A program made the translations under genes and the position numbers. DNA of 64,000 nt from Okeanomitos corallinicola TIOX110 (GTDB lineage Bacteria > Cyanobacteriota > Cyanobacteriia > Cyanobacteriales > Nostocaceae): the NCBI RefSeq assembly GCF_038050375.1, contig NZ_CP150886.1:1963318-2027317 (forward strand), given 5' to 3'. This document shows positions 1-9,093 of the stretch, one piece after another. Position 1 is the first letter of the stretch. Each line of letters opens with the position of its first letter. Under the pieces are notes generated by a model. It did not search any database, was not told the DNA's origin, and saw nothing but the letters and a program-made list of their open reading frames with translations.

Positions 1-662
1 TGGTGATATAGTTCTGTAATTAAACCATAAGTTAAGAACCCCCTTTCTAAACACCATCTCCGCCAATTTAACAATAAAGATTGTACAAATTCTGGGTCTA
101 AATTATTAACTTCCCCTTGTAAACCTGTTTGTAATATTTTACTTATTTCTGTACAAGATACACCACTATAAGCTGCTAATTGTAGGATGTCTAATAGTTT
201 TCTGACTAAGCGATATTGATTATTTACTCCCGCAATTTGTAAAGTTTCTGCATCTAACTGAGTATCCCAAAGTTTTGTCGCTAATTCTTGCTCTGTTTCT
301 GGACGCAACCTCACGGGAAACTGAGCTTGAATTTGCAAAGACTCAACTAATAAAGGCCAAAATAAAATTACCTCATCTTGAATAAAACCCAAAGTAGTTT
401 TAGCCCTAAAGGGGTATTTTCCCCCAGTTAAGTTTACAATTTGATCACTTAATAATCGGCGATTATCGTCATTAGAGGCTAAGATCAGCACTCTGGGTTC
501 TGGTTGTAAAAGATGAGAATTGTTAATGGGACTGTGAGTTTCTTTACCCTTCTCCTGACTGTGATTTATGGTTGTTTCCACCAAATCACAAAACTTTTGG
601 GTTAGGTAAGTGGTTTTACCGCTGCGACTTGTACCAATAATCCAAACCGAATCTGAAATCAC
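1..662 (-). CDS. P-loop NTPase, helicase/recombinase-like (3' part outside window)
   Basis: The reading frame stays open on the minus strand from a GTG at 662 to the window edge, so only the N-terminal 220 residues are visible. An AGGAGA Shine-Dalgarno at 669-674 lies 6 bases before the GTG and decides this start. The protein opens at once with a Walker A-like motif (GTSRSGKTT, about residues 8-16). A later stretch, LILASNDDNRRLL, resembles the early motifs of UvrD/RecBCD-type superfamily 1 helicases. Such proteins use ATP to move along DNA during repair or recombination. The helicase assignment is inference because the motifs that would settle it lie outside the window. pcxA is divergent, 87 bases away. 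Confidence 0.6.
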   Translation of the reverse strand, partial: MISDSVWIIGTSRSGKTTYLTQKFCDLVETTINHSQEKGKETHSPINNSHLLQPEPRVLILASNDDNRRLLSDQIVNLTGGKYPFRAKTTLGFIQDEVILFWPLLVESLQIQAQFPVRLRPETEQELATKLWDTQLDAETLQIAGVNNQYRLVRKLLDILQLAAYSGVSCTEISKILQTGLQGEVNNLDPEFVQSLLLNWRRWCLERGFLTYGLITELYH

Positions 663-749
663 AAATAGTCTCCTTATAGATTAGTTACTATATTTTTTGC
701 GTTAATTTAAGTTCATAGGTCACAAAACCTTGTTGAATGATCATTGAGG

Positions 750-2063
750 ATGAAAAGCTCTGTGTTTAGTCAAAAAATATACTCTAGTTTACTGGCTGCT
801 TACAGATGGTACTTACTGACACCAGAACGATCTTTAGACGAAGCTTACCAAATAGCTTTAAAAATTAAGGAAATCGAAGACAAGCATTTTCAGGGTAAAA
901 AAATCAGTCCTGATTCTGCTATGTACAGTAGTAGTGTCATGAATTACTTTCGAGCAGATTTACGGAAATTGTTAAAAAATGTGCGGATGCGACTAACAGA
1001 ATTTAAAGCTAGTCGCTGGTTTTCCAATGAATCAAAACAAAAAGCAGCCATTAAAGCAGGTATAGAATATCCTAGTCCGACCTTGGTTTTAAAAAAGCTA
1101 GAATTCATTGATCAAGTTATTGACAAATATACAGAAAATGATTTAGAAATTAGTTCTGAAACTATAGTTAATTCATCTATAAATATAGCAGATAGCAGTA
1201 ACAATAATCAAGGAGATAAAGTCTCAAAATCAGTTGATAATACTGAAAATAAACCCAAGAGAAAAACAGATAGTACGGGAATTTTACCCCGGTCAATTTT
1301 AACTACGATTACTCGATTACAAGCAGAGTTAGACCCAGGTTCTGAAAAAGATGTAGTCCAGAATTTTCGGCAAACTCAAAAAATCACAATTTTATCAGTT
1401 AGGTTCATTCTTCTACTCATTATCGTACCATTATTAACTCATCAAATAGCTAAGGCTGCGGTAGTTGGTCCAGTGGTAGAACATTTTAGAAGTTCAGAAT
1501 CAACCCAGATTTTTATCAATGAAGAAATGGAAGAAGAAGCATTAATAGAACTGCAAAGATTTGAAGAAAGAATCAAGTTTGAGAATATGATCAGTGATGC
1601 ACCACCTCTAGATCCTGAAGTCATCAAAAGCAAGATGGAAGAAAAAGCCCAGGAATTAGCAACTGAATTTCGCGATGCTAGTTCTAATGCTATTAAAAAC
1701 GTATTTGCAGATATTTTTTCTGTAATTGCTTTTATCTGTTTATTACTTATTAGCAAGTCTTCTATATCAGTTCTTAAAGATTTCTTCGATCATATTGTAT
1801 ATGGGTTGAGTGATAGCGCAAAAGCATTTATTATTATCTTATTCACTGATGTATTTGTGGGTTTCCACTCTCCCCACGGTTGGGAAGTAATTTTAGAAGG
1901 TGTATCACGTCATTGGGGTTTACCGGCAAATCGGGATTTTATCTTTTTATTCATTGCTACATTTCCCGTGATTTTAGATACAATCTTTAAATACTGGATT
2001 TTCCGTTACTTAAATCGGATTTCTCCTTCTGCTGTGGCTACATACCATAACATGAATGAATAG
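750..2063 (+). CDS. pcxA: Proton extrusion protein PcxA (CemA/CotA family)
   Basis: PcxA is a cytoplasmic-membrane protein needed for light-induced proton extrusion in cyanobacteria and is related to chloroplast CemA. The N-terminal half (about 1-210) is soluble, charged and cytoplasmic in character. Hydrophobic segments follow near 213-235, 318-343, 358-376 and 397-420. The C-terminal family signature is clear: SPHGWEVILEGVSRHWGLP, then a conserved end of the type FKYWIFRYLNRISPSAVATYHNMNE with no extension. An upstream in-frame TTG at 744 exists, but the ATG at 750 gives the usual MK start. The length, about 437 residues, is normal for the long cyanobacterial form. It is followed 51 bases later by mltA in the same direction. 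Confidence 0.93.
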   Translation: MKSSVFSQKIYSSLLAAYRWYLLTPERSLDEAYQIALKIKEIEDKHFQGKKISPDSAMYSSSVMNYFRADLRKLLKNVRMRLTEFKASRWFSNESKQKAAIKAGIEYPSPTLVLKKLEFIDQVIDKYTENDLEISSETIVNSSINIADSSNNNQGDKVSKSVDNTENKPKRKTDSTGILPRSILTTITRLQAELDPGSEKDVVQNFRQTQKITILSVRFILLLIIVPLLTHQIAKAAVVGPVVEHFRSSESTQIFINEEMEEEALIELQRFEERIKFENMISDAPPLDPEVIKSKMEEKAQELATEFRDASSNAIKNVFADIFSVIAFICLLLISKSSISVLKDFFDHIVYGLSDSAKAFIIILFTDVFVGFHSPHGWEVILEGVSRHWGLPANRDFIFLFIATFPVILDTIFKYWIFRYLNRISPSAVATYHNMNE

Positions 2064-2114
2064 ATTTATAATTCGTAATTAATTGTTTTACTTCTTGCAT
2101 TCTGTATAAATTCC

Positions 2115-3380
2115 ATGAAAAGAATACTCACTACAACCTTTAGCTTACCGTTTTTCTTCACAATTTTTTTGTTGGAAATGCCAGCAATAAAAGATAAAAG
2201 TCCTATTTCTCCAGAATGTCAAATTACTAAATGGGATTTACCTAGAGGTTTAAAAACCGAAAATGTGAAAAAATTACCTACCCTGATACAAAGAGAACCT
2301 ATAGGTTGTTGTAAAAATGATGATTCTTGTTTAGACCATAGAATTTATGGTAGTGCCACAGAAAAGATAACAGATAAAAAGGAATTAATCAAATCTATTG
2401 ATCAGAGTTTAAGATATTTAAGAACAGGTCGCGCTGAGTCTGCTTATCGGCGCTATAAATACAAATATATGGGAATTAATAAAAATCATGTTTATCGGAG
2501 TTTAAAAAGATTTAGGGAGTTAGTTTTAGCGACTAATTCACCCCAAGAATTACAAGCAGCAATTGCCAAAGAATTTGTTTATTATCAATCAATTGGGAAT
2601 GATGATCAAGGTACAGTTTTGTTTACTGCTTATTATGAACCAGTGTATGTAGCAAGTCGTAAACAAACTCAAGAATTCAAATATCCTGTTTATCGTTTAC
2701 CGCCTAATTTACGATCTTGGTCTAGACCTCATCCGACTAGATTAGAGTTAGAAGGTGCAGATGGTTTACAAGGTTCTCAAGGTAGATTAAAAGGTTTAGA
2801 ATTATTTTGGTTTCGAGATAGATTTGAACCTTACATGATTCAAATTCAAGGTTCTGGCAGATTAAAATTAACGGATGGAACAGAAACAACAATTGGTTAT
2901 GCAGGGAATACAGCCCATAATTATAAAAGTTTAGGGAAGTTATTAGTAGCGGATGGGAAATTACCAGAAGATGGGGTAACAATGCCAACTATTTTGGAGT
3001 ATTTTGAGAAGTATCCCCAAGATTTAGATGTTTATATTCCTCGCAATCCAAGTTTTGTATTTTTTACAGAAACTAAGGGTAGACTGCCACAAGGTGCTAT
3101 TAGTGTACCTCTGACTCCAGAACGTTCTATAGCTACTGATAAATCTTTAATGCCTCCTGGTGCTTTGGCTTTAATTCGCGCTCCTTTTCCCTTTGTAAAT
3201 GATCAAGGTGAATTAGAACATCGTACAGTCAGCCGTTTTGTTTTGGATCAAGATACTGGTGGTGCAATTAAAGGTGCTGGTAGGGTGGATTATTATTTAG
3301 GGAGTGGTAAAATTGCAGGCGATCGCGCGGGGATAACTGTTAATAATGGGCAGTTATTTTATCTACTACTAAAAAGATAA
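2115..3380 (+). CDS. mltA: Murein transglycosylase MltA-like, 3D domain
   Basis: This is a lytic transglycosylase that cleaves the glycan strand of peptidoglycan to form 1,6-anhydro ends. A signal peptide (KR followed by a hydrophobic run to about residue 24) sends it to the periplasm; no lipobox cysteine is evident. The MltA domain covers about 170-340 and contains FTAYYEPVY and IQIQGSGRLKLTDG, which frame the substrate groove. The C-terminal 3D domain carries the aspartates of LDQDTGGAIKGAGRVDYYLG near residues 375-395. The length of 421 is typical of cyanobacterial MltA. The N-terminal 120 residues hold several cysteines (CC, SC) of unknown role. Confidence 0.9.
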   Translation: MKRILTTTFSLPFFFTIFLLEMPAIKDKSPISPECQITKWDLPRGLKTENVKKLPTLIQREPIGCCKNDDSCLDHRIYGSATEKITDKKELIKSIDQSLRYLRTGRAESAYRRYKYKYMGINKNHVYRSLKRFRELVLATNSPQELQAAIAKEFVYYQSIGNDDQGTVLFTAYYEPVYVASRKQTQEFKYPVYRLPPNLRSWSRPHPTRLELEGADGLQGSQGRLKGLELFWFRDRFEPYMIQIQGSGRLKLTDGTETTIGYAGNTAHNYKSLGKLLVADGKLPEDGVTMPTILEYFEKYPQDLDVYIPRNPSFVFFTETKGRLPQGAISVPLTPERSIATDKSLMPPGALALIRAPFPFVNDQGELEHRTVSRFVLDQDTGGAIKGAGRVDYYLGSGKIAGDRAGITVNNGQLFYLLLKR

Positions 3381-3391
3381 AAATGACTATG

Positions 3392-3621
3392 TAGGGTTTG
3401 CTGATAAAGTCTTGTCGTGGAGACAGGTGACAGGTGACAGGTGACAGGTGACAGGTGACAGGTGACAGTTTCAAGAGTTGGATGGGAACTATTTTTCCTT
3501 GAAGCAGGAATTAAATGCAAGGTTTTTCAGTTCTCACCTCATCAAAGCTTGCATTTTTTGAAAGTCAAAATCGCTAAAATCGTTTACCTGTAATGTTTTG
3601 AGATTTATTCAGCAAGCCCTA
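3392..3621. mobile_element. IS-derived or MITE-like remnant with terminal inverted repeats
   Basis: Imperfect inverted repeats bound this 353-base gene-free gap. The left end reads TAGGGTTTGCTGATAAA from 3392; the right end, reverse-complemented from 3621, reads TAGGGCTTGCTGAATAAA. The 230-base interior has no open frame. It contains a heptamer array (3422-3468) and a second inverted repeat (AAATGCAAG at 3513-3521 with CTTGCATTT near 3549-3557). A lone end of the same type (CAGCAAGCCCTATA) occurs at 22078-22091, again beside an ACAGGTG array. This fits a non-autonomous derivative of an insertion sequence whose family I cannot name. Confidence 0.5.
3422..3468. repeat. Heptanucleotide tandem array, unit GACAGGT
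   Basis: More than six uninterrupted copies of a 7-base unit (GACAGGT) are seen. Short tandemly repeated heptamers of this kind are common in heterocystous cyanobacteria. The same unit recurs at 22023-22058. Confidence 0.95.
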
Positions 3622-3733
3622 TGTACTAATATAGCAATTATCGGTTGAGTAAGATAGAAAAACCTCACACCCAACCCCCTCCTTGTTTGCGGGGAGGGGG
3701 CTATAGAAAATATTAAAAAATATTGAAAAATGT

Positions 3734-5542
3734 CTATTCCATTAAGATCAACTGAGAGGGTTCTAAATATACATACCAAGGAAAAGGTTTATCTTTAATT
3801 GTCACCCATTTCTCTTTATAAACTTCCGCTTGTAAATGATAATCATGATGATTATTAGCAGGAGAATGTAATTTCAAAAATAAGGTGATCCGATGTGGTG
3901 TTTCGCTAGTTCTGACTAGCCAACAGGGAAAAGTATTTTCCTGATTATGGTCATTTTTAAAAATAATTTGATGGGCGCGGATACCGATATATGATAATTG
4001 TTCAGGAATAGATTCTACAACTTTAAGTTTACAATCCCAGTCAATTGCTGCTACTATTTGATTTGATTCAGATGCTGCTCTAGAAAAGTTTTTACAGCCA
4101 GTAATTCGAGCAACATTTATAGTAGCAGGATATTTAAAAATCTCATATTTAGAACCATGATGGGCTTCTTTGCCAGCTTCTAAAACTAATAGATTTGGAC
4201 ACAACCTATAAGCTTCTTCCATGTTATGAGTGACAAATAAAGTTACTCCAGAATAATCGGCTAAAGTTTCTGTCATTTGTTGTTCTAATTGACTACGTAA
4301 ATGTGTATCCAAAGCGGAAAATGGTTCATCTAAAAGTAATGCTTCTGGTTGACTTGCTAAAGCCCTCGCTAAAGCTACCCGTTGCTGTTGTCCTCCTGAA
4401 AGTTGGTGAGGATAGCGATCGCCTAAACCCTGTAATTCCATCGCTATTAATTGCTTTTCTATTTCTACTTTGATATTGCCATCAGATGATTCTTTAGGTA
4501 AACCAAAACCGATATTTTGGGCTACAGTCAGATGAGGAAATAAAGCATAATTTTGGAATAAAAAACCAATTCTCCGATCCCGAATAGGAACATTAATTCT
4601 TTGTTCAGAATCAAATAAAACTCTACCATTTAATATTATCTTTCCCTGGCTTGGTGTTTCTATCCCCGCCAAACAACGGAGAATCATACTTTTTCCTGCC
4701 CCAGAACTTCCCAATAATCCTAAAGGTTGATTATCGGTATGAAAAGCTATTTGCAGATGAAAACTCGCTAGTTGTTTTTCAATATCTATAAATAAGCCAG
4801 AGTTGGCAGCATTAGGAAGTAAAGAACAAGATTGATTTTCTAATTTTATTTGTATATCTTCTTCTCTATTTGCGCTTTTATTTTTATGTCTTTGTTCTTG
4901 CCAAATGTTAGTGATAAAAATTCCCGAAAAAGAAATAATCACAATAGCAATAGACCAAAACCAAGCTTCATTCATATCCCCTGCTTCCACTGCAAAATAT
5001 ATCGCCATTGGGATATTCTGAGTTTGTCCAGGAATATTACCAGCTAACATTAAAGTTGCGCCAAACTCCCCTAAAGCACGGGCAAAAGCTAAGGTTGCAC
5101 CTGCAAGAATTCCTGGAAATGCTAAAGGTAAACTCACCCGCCAAAATATAGTTAATTCCTTAGCACCTAAAGTTCTTGCTGCTCGTAATAAATTACTATC
5201 AATTTGTTCAAAAGCAGCTAATGCAGTTTTATACATTAACGGAAAAGAAACCACCATTGCAGCTATAGCCGCACCATACCAAGTAAAAACAATAGTCAGG
5301 TTAAAAGGTTGTAATAGTTTACCAACCGGGCCATTATTACCAAAGAATAACAATAACAGAAAACCTACAACTGTAGGTGGTAAGATTAATGGTGCAACGA
5401 ATATTCCCTCGATGAAAGATTTTCCTTTACCACGATATCCCAACATCCAATAAGCAGTACCAACACCTAAAAATAAGGTGATAAACGTCGCTAAAAATGA
5501 GGTTTTTAACGATATCCAAAGGGGTGATAAGTCCTGTGGCAT
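3734..5542 (-). CDS. modBC: Molybdate ABC transporter, fused permease and ATPase (ModBC)
   Basis: This is a two-domain fusion. Residues 1-215 are a ModB-type permease: about five hydrophobic segments plus the ABC-docking loop around AARTLGAKELTIFWRVSLPLAFPG. After a hydrophilic linker comes the ATPase, with Walker A GSSGAGKS (near 277), signature LSGGQQQR and Walker B LLLDEPFSAL, then a TOBE-like C-terminal part. ModB and ModC are usually separate genes, but fusion is known in cyanobacteria. The likely substrate is molybdate or tungstate, needed for nitrate reductase and nitrogenase cofactors. The periplasmic binding protein ModA is not encoded next to it, so substrate choice rests on family likeness only. 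Confidence 0.87.
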   Translation of the reverse strand: MPQDLSPLWISLKTSFLATFITLFLGVGTAYWMLGYRGKGKSFIEGIFVAPLILPPTVVGFLLLLFFGNNGPVGKLLQPFNLTIVFTWYGAAIAAMVVSFPLMYKTALAAFEQIDSNLLRAARTLGAKELTIFWRVSLPLAFPGILAGATLAFARALGEFGATLMLAGNIPGQTQNIPMAIYFAVEAGDMNEAWFWSIAIVIISFSGIFITNIWQEQRHKNKSANREEDIQIKLENQSCSLLPNAANSGLFIDIEKQLASFHLQIAFHTDNQPLGLLGSSGAGKSMILRCLAGIETPSQGKIILNGRVLFDSEQRINVPIRDRRIGFLFQNYALFPHLTVAQNIGFGLPKESSDGNIKVEIEKQLIAMELQGLGDRYPHQLSGGQQQRVALARALASQPEALLLDEPFSALDTHLRSQLEQQMTETLADYSGVTLFVTHNMEEAYRLCPNLLVLEAGKEAHHGSKYEIFKYPATINVARITGCKNFSRAASESNQIVAAIDWDCKLKVVESIPEQLSYIGIRAHQIIFKNDHNQENTFPCWLVRTSETPHRITLFLKLHSPANNHHDYHLQAEVYKEKWVTIKDKPFPWYVYLEPSQLILME

Positions 5543-5623
5543 ATTCTGTTAATTTTATTTCCAACTCAGTTGGTATTATAGAACTCATTGGGGATCTATA
5601 TTTTAATTAATCCCTGATGATCA

Positions 5624-5672
5624 GATACGTTGGCCTTGGTACAATGAGTAAAAAAAGAACCCCTAACGTATC
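5624..5672. repeat. Inverted repeat GATACGTT/AACGTATC
   Basis: Perfect 8-base arms at 5624-5631 and 5665-5672 lie in the gap between the pentapeptide protein and modBC. The 33-base loop is too long for an intrinsic terminator and no T-tract follows. The function is unknown. Confidence 0.4.
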
Positions 5673-5696
5673 CACAGCTAGATGCCTTTTCTGATT

Positions 5697-6509
5697 TTAG
5701 CTAAACAAATCATTGTCAGCTTTTGGCATAATTGTATCGGTTAAATTTGCACCGGTTAAATTTGCACCGGTTAAATTTGCACCTCTGAGGTTAGCAGCGG
5801 TTAAATTTGCACCTGCGAGGTTAGCATATTTTAAATTACACCAACTTAAATCAGCGTTGGTTAAATTTGCCTCACTCAAATTAGCACGGAATAAGTAGGA
5901 ACTACCTAAATGGGATCTGGTTAAATTAGCTTTATAAAAATTAGCTTGATAAACATGACATTGCATTAATTCAGCTTCATATAAAGTAGCTTCACTCAAA
6001 TCAGCAGCAATTAAATTTGCACCGATTAAAGTAGCAAAACTCAGATTACTGCGAATGAGTTGAGAGTTAGCTAAATCAGAATTTTTCAAATTAGCATAAC
6101 TAGCATCAATGCCGATGAGATTAGCATCTGTAATCACAGCATCTTGAAAATTGACACTTTGTAAATTAGCACCAATTAAAATTACCTGACTGAAATCTGA
6201 ACGATTTAGGTTAGCACCACTCAAATTAGCAATAGTCAAATTTGCTTGATAAAAATTAGCTTCTATTAACTTAGCATGAGATAAAATTGCACTACTTAAA
6301 TTTGCCTGACTAAAGTTAGTTCTGACTAATAAAGCATTACTTAAATCTACCTTATTCAAATTCACATTTTGCAGATTTGCACCCCGGAGATTTTCCCATT
6401 GTAGATGAGCATTACTCAGGTCTATGTCAACTTCGGGGTTTTGGTTTCTCCATTTTGTCCAAGTAACTGCACCTGCCAACAGTAATTTTAAATGTTCTTG
6501 ATTTGCCAT
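5697..6509 (-). CDS. Pentapeptide-repeat protein
   Basis: Nearly the whole 270-residue protein is built of A(N/D)LXX repeats, such as GANLTGANLTGANLTD near the C-terminus. These should fold as a right-handed quadrilateral beta-helix. The N-terminal 35 residues (ending near WRNQNPEVDIDLSNA) look like the short cap seen in cyanobacterial family members. No signal peptide or membrane span is present, so a cytoplasmic place is expected. Biochemical roles of most cyanobacterial pentapeptide proteins are unknown, and I assign none. The repetitive coding explains spurious open frames on the other strand. ccmP ends 21 bases upstream, so the two genes are probably co-transcribed. Confidence 0.9.
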   Translation of the reverse strand: MANQEHLKLLLAGAVTWTKWRNQNPEVDIDLSNAHLQWENLRGANLQNVNLNKVDLSNALLVRTNFSQANLSSAILSHAKLIEANFYQANLTIANLSGANLNRSDFSQVILIGANLQSVNFQDAVITDANLIGIDASYANLKNSDLANSQLIRSNLSFATLIGANLIAADLSEATLYEAELMQCHVYQANFYKANLTRSHLGSSYLFRANLSEANLTNADLSWCNLKYANLAGANLTAANLRGANLTGANLTGANLTDTIMPKADNDLFS

Positions 6510-6530
6510 TGTTCTGATTCCTGTATTCCT

Positions 6531-7169
6531 TTATTCCTGACGCTGACTTTCCCGTGTACGGCCTGGGCAATTTTCAATAGCAGCTAAAGCTCCGGCTGCA
6601 CCGGCTAAAATATCTTGTTCTGCTCCCCCTAAATACAACCTGCCAAAACTGCCTACAGCTTGTACAGATAAAATATTGATTTGTGCTGATTTTTCAGCTT
6701 CGTTTGCGGCTAAAGCTGCATAGGCTGCTGGTTCAACTTCTAAGACATAGAGGGTTTCTCCTGCTAAGAGCAGTTGTCCTCTGCGGGTGCGGTTAATGAG
6801 TTGGGTTTGGTAAGCGTCAATATTGCGAATAATTTGACTAGAAACAACACGGGGTTTGATACAGTCTTCTTTCTTGACTTTTAAATAAGCTAAGATAGCT
6901 TCGCCAGCTGCGCGAATTTCTCCTTGAGAACCGGAATGGATTTCTAACAATCCATAGAGTCGTTCTACCATCTGCACACCGGGACGCACAGAGGCAGATT
7001 TTAAAGCGATGTCTGTAACTTTGTTGATTTCAATACCGGGTGAGATTTCAATCCATAGGGATGTGTCCCCTGGTAATGGCAAGAAACCTTGGGCCACTGT
7101 TCCCATATATGCGGCGTGTTGCGGTTGCAGATTGTCTAGAAATACGAAACTGCGTAATTCTATGCCCAA
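6531..7169 (-). CDS. ccmP: Carboxysome shell protein CcmP (tandem BMC domains)
   Basis: CcmP is a BMC-T shell protein whose two fused bacterial-microcompartment domains form pseudohexameric trimers that stack in two layers and may gate metabolite flow. The sequence begins [20 protein letters not shown] and repeats the BMC pattern, with [20 protein letters not shown] and [10 protein letters not shown] in the second half; 212 residues matches the family. The start is a TTG at 7169, supported by GGAG placed 8 bases upstream; no ATG is suitable. It sits apart from any ccmKLMNO cluster, as is usual for ccmP. Confidence 0.88.
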   Translation of the reverse strand: MGIELRSFVFLDNLQPQHAAYMGTVAQGFLPLPGDTSLWIEISPGIEINKVTDIALKSASVRPGVQMVERLYGLLEIHSGSQGEIRAAGEAILAYLKVKKEDCIKPRVVSSQIIRNIDAYQTQLINRTRRGQLLLAGETLYVLEVEPAAYAALAANEAEKSAQINILSVQAVGSFGRLYLGGAEQDILAGAAGALAAIENCPGRTRESQRQE

Positions 7170-7286
7170 AGTTTTTTCTCCAGTTATGTGTATGCAATAT
7201 AAGAGTTTACCGAATAACCGACACAGGAGTAAAACAGTTATCAGGAGTCAGGAGTCAAAAATATTTTACCAATTACCAATTACCCA

Positions 7287-9020
7287 TTAAAACGGTGTTT
7301 TTGTTTGTAAATGCAGATTTACCCCTGTGTGGGGATGTTGAAAAGTGATTTCTCTAGCGTGCAGATATAACCTATGAGACTGATACAAAATATTGCTCCC
7401 ATCCTCATTCCTCTGTGAACTCTGTGCCTCTGTGGTTCGTTTACTTCCTAAATTACACATAACTTCTAATCTAGTTATATCATCATTGCAACCATAAAGG
7501 CGATCGCCTAAAATATTTACACCTAATCCTAATATATCAGCAGAGTGAACTCTGATTTGGTGAGTTCTACCAGTCAGAGGAATAAATTCTACACGGGTGC
7601 AACTTTCCTGTTTTCCCATTACCCGAAATTTAGTAATACTCGGTTTACCTTTTTCAAAATCTACAATTTGATAAGGTCTATTTTCCGGGTTTCCCCACAA
7701 TGGTAAATCAATTATACCTTGATTTGTATTCAGAGAACCTGCCAAAATAGCCTCATAAATTTTATCTACTTGTCTATTTGCAAATTGTTGATGTAGTTGT
7801 GATTGAGTAATTTTATCCTTTGCTAAGATCAAAATTCCCGAAGTTTCTTGATCTAAACGGTGTACTATTCTTAATTCACCATCATCTAAATTTTTTAACC
7901 GACTGAAAACACTATCCTGATTATATAAATAACGTCCAGGTACAGATAATAACCCCGCAGGTTTATGAACAGCAATTAACCATTGGTCTTGATAAATAAT
8001 TTCCAAGTTCTGATCTTTAGAACTTGGCATTTTTAAACCTGACAGCAAAAACCCCATCAACGGTTGACATCGTTCAGCACAAGCACCATAAAACTCTCCC
8101 TGAATTTTATCTTTTACTAACGACTCACCCCACCAAAATTCTGCCATAGCTAAAGGTTTTAAATTATGACTTGCAGCATAATGTAATAATTTAGGAGCGC
8201 AACATTCACCCGTTCCTGTTGGTGTTCCCCAAGGAAATAACTGTTGTAAAGATAAAGACTTTCCATGAAAATTCATCAACTTATAAGCAGCGTGCATTTG
8301 ACTTTGTAATTCCCTGGAAATTGCTTTTCTCTGTTTTTTCAGTTCTCTAATTTTAACCTCTGCTGCTGCAATTTTATTCTCTAAAGGTTGTAAAACTTCT
8401 TGTTGATGACGTTTGATATTTTTTTTCTCAATTCCCTGCTGACGACTTTCTGCTTCCAGTGCTGCTAAAGCCGTTGTTAGATTTTCTCCTATGAGAGTTG
8501 CTAAATATTCTTGACGTTTTTGCTGTCTTAATTGTTTACTGTGCTGATGTTGTAATTTAATGATATCTAACTGCTGTTGAAATTCAAGAGATAACTTTTG
8601 ATATTCTTCCCTTTCCGGAATTTGTTTAAGTTTAATTATTTCCTGTTTAATACTTTCCAACTTCGCTAAAGTTTGACTTTCTAATAAACTTACATCTTCC
8701 CTTCCCGGAATAGGAGTCACCCAAGCATCCACAACACTGTCACCATTTAAAAGTCCAGAAAAAGCCTGAATAACTCTTTGTTCACCATTAGGTAATTCAA
8801 CCAACAAAATACCATACATTTTCCCTTCCTGGGAATATATAGGGTTTTGACTAAGTTGCTGCATTAAACCTTTAGCTATAGATTCACTTAAAGTAGTTCT
8901 TGGTAATTGTAAAACCTCCCCAGTTTGTGGACATTTACCCTGATAATAATATTGGATATCTGTATAAATACTTTCAACATCTACATTAATAAAATCTGAT
9001 AAAGGATGTAAAATCACCAT
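7287..9020 (-). CDS. RluA-family pseudouridine synthase with long coiled-coil N-terminus
   Basis: The C-terminal third is an RluA-type pseudouridine synthase, with the catalytic motif VHRLDQETSGILILAKD (Asp nucleophile) and the downstream FIPLTGRTHQIRVHSA signature. It isomerises uridine in rRNA or tRNA; the site cannot be told from sequence. There is no S4 domain. Instead about 340 residues precede it, including a charged coiled coil (about 110-245) and a cysteine-bearing stretch (CCAPKLLHYA, YGACAERCQPLMG). Near the C-terminus an in-frame insertion encoding SKRTTEAQSSQRNEDGS (DNA 7397-7444) is a copy of an intergenic repeat and interrupts the region after LGDRLYG. At 577 residues it is much longer than the core enzyme. 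Confidence 0.85.
   Translation of the reverse strand: MVILHPLSDFINVDVESIYTDIQYYYQGKCPQTGEVLQLPRTTLSESIAKGLMQQLSQNPIYSQEGKMYGILLVELPNGEQRVIQAFSGLLNGDSVVDAWVTPIPGREDVSLLESQTLAKLESIKQEIIKLKQIPEREEYQKLSLEFQQQLDIIKLQHQHSKQLRQQKRQEYLATLIGENLTTALAALEAESRQQGIEKKNIKRHQQEVLQPLENKIAAAEVKIRELKKQRKAISRELQSQMHAAYKLMNFHGKSLSLQQLFPWGTPTGTGECCAPKLLHYAASHNLKPLAMAEFWWGESLVKDKIQGEFYGACAERCQPLMGFLLSGLKMPSSKDQNLEIIYQDQWLIAVHKPAGLLSVPGRYLYNQDSVFSRLKNLDDGELRIVHRLDQETSGILILAKDKITQSQLHQQFANRQVDKIYEAILAGSLNTNQGIIDLPLWGNPENRPYQIVDFEKGKPSITKFRVMGKQESCTRVEFIPLTGRTHQIRVHSADILGLGVNILGDRLYGCNDDITRLEVMCNLGSKRTTEAQSSQRNEDGSNILYQSHRLYLHAREITFQHPHTGVNLHLQTKTPF
7397..7444. repeat. Intergenic-type repeat inside a coding region
   Basis: The plus strand reads 'ctctgtgaactctgtgcctctgtggttcgttt', the same element found between genes at 29091-29125, 31498-31524 and 52743-52775. 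Here it is translated in frame within the pseudouridine synthase. Confidence 0.8.
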
Positions 9021-9093
9021 AAATAAACTTAAAAAATAATAAATAAAATAATATTATCACAACATCATATTTTTCATCTGCGTTCATCTGCGT

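Noticed and set aside
1442-1756. Minus-strand open frame of 104 codons inside pcxA
   Set aside because: It is antisense to a conserved gene, with Ser/Leu-rich composition and no ribosome site.
5713-5898. Plus-strand frame of FAPVKFAPVK type repeats
   Set aside because: It is the reverse reading of the pentapeptide-repeat gene; the repeats follow from that gene.
7009-7348. Two overlapping plus-strand frames over the ccmP start
   Set aside because: Both are antisense to ccmP and its leader; ccmP has a strong family match.
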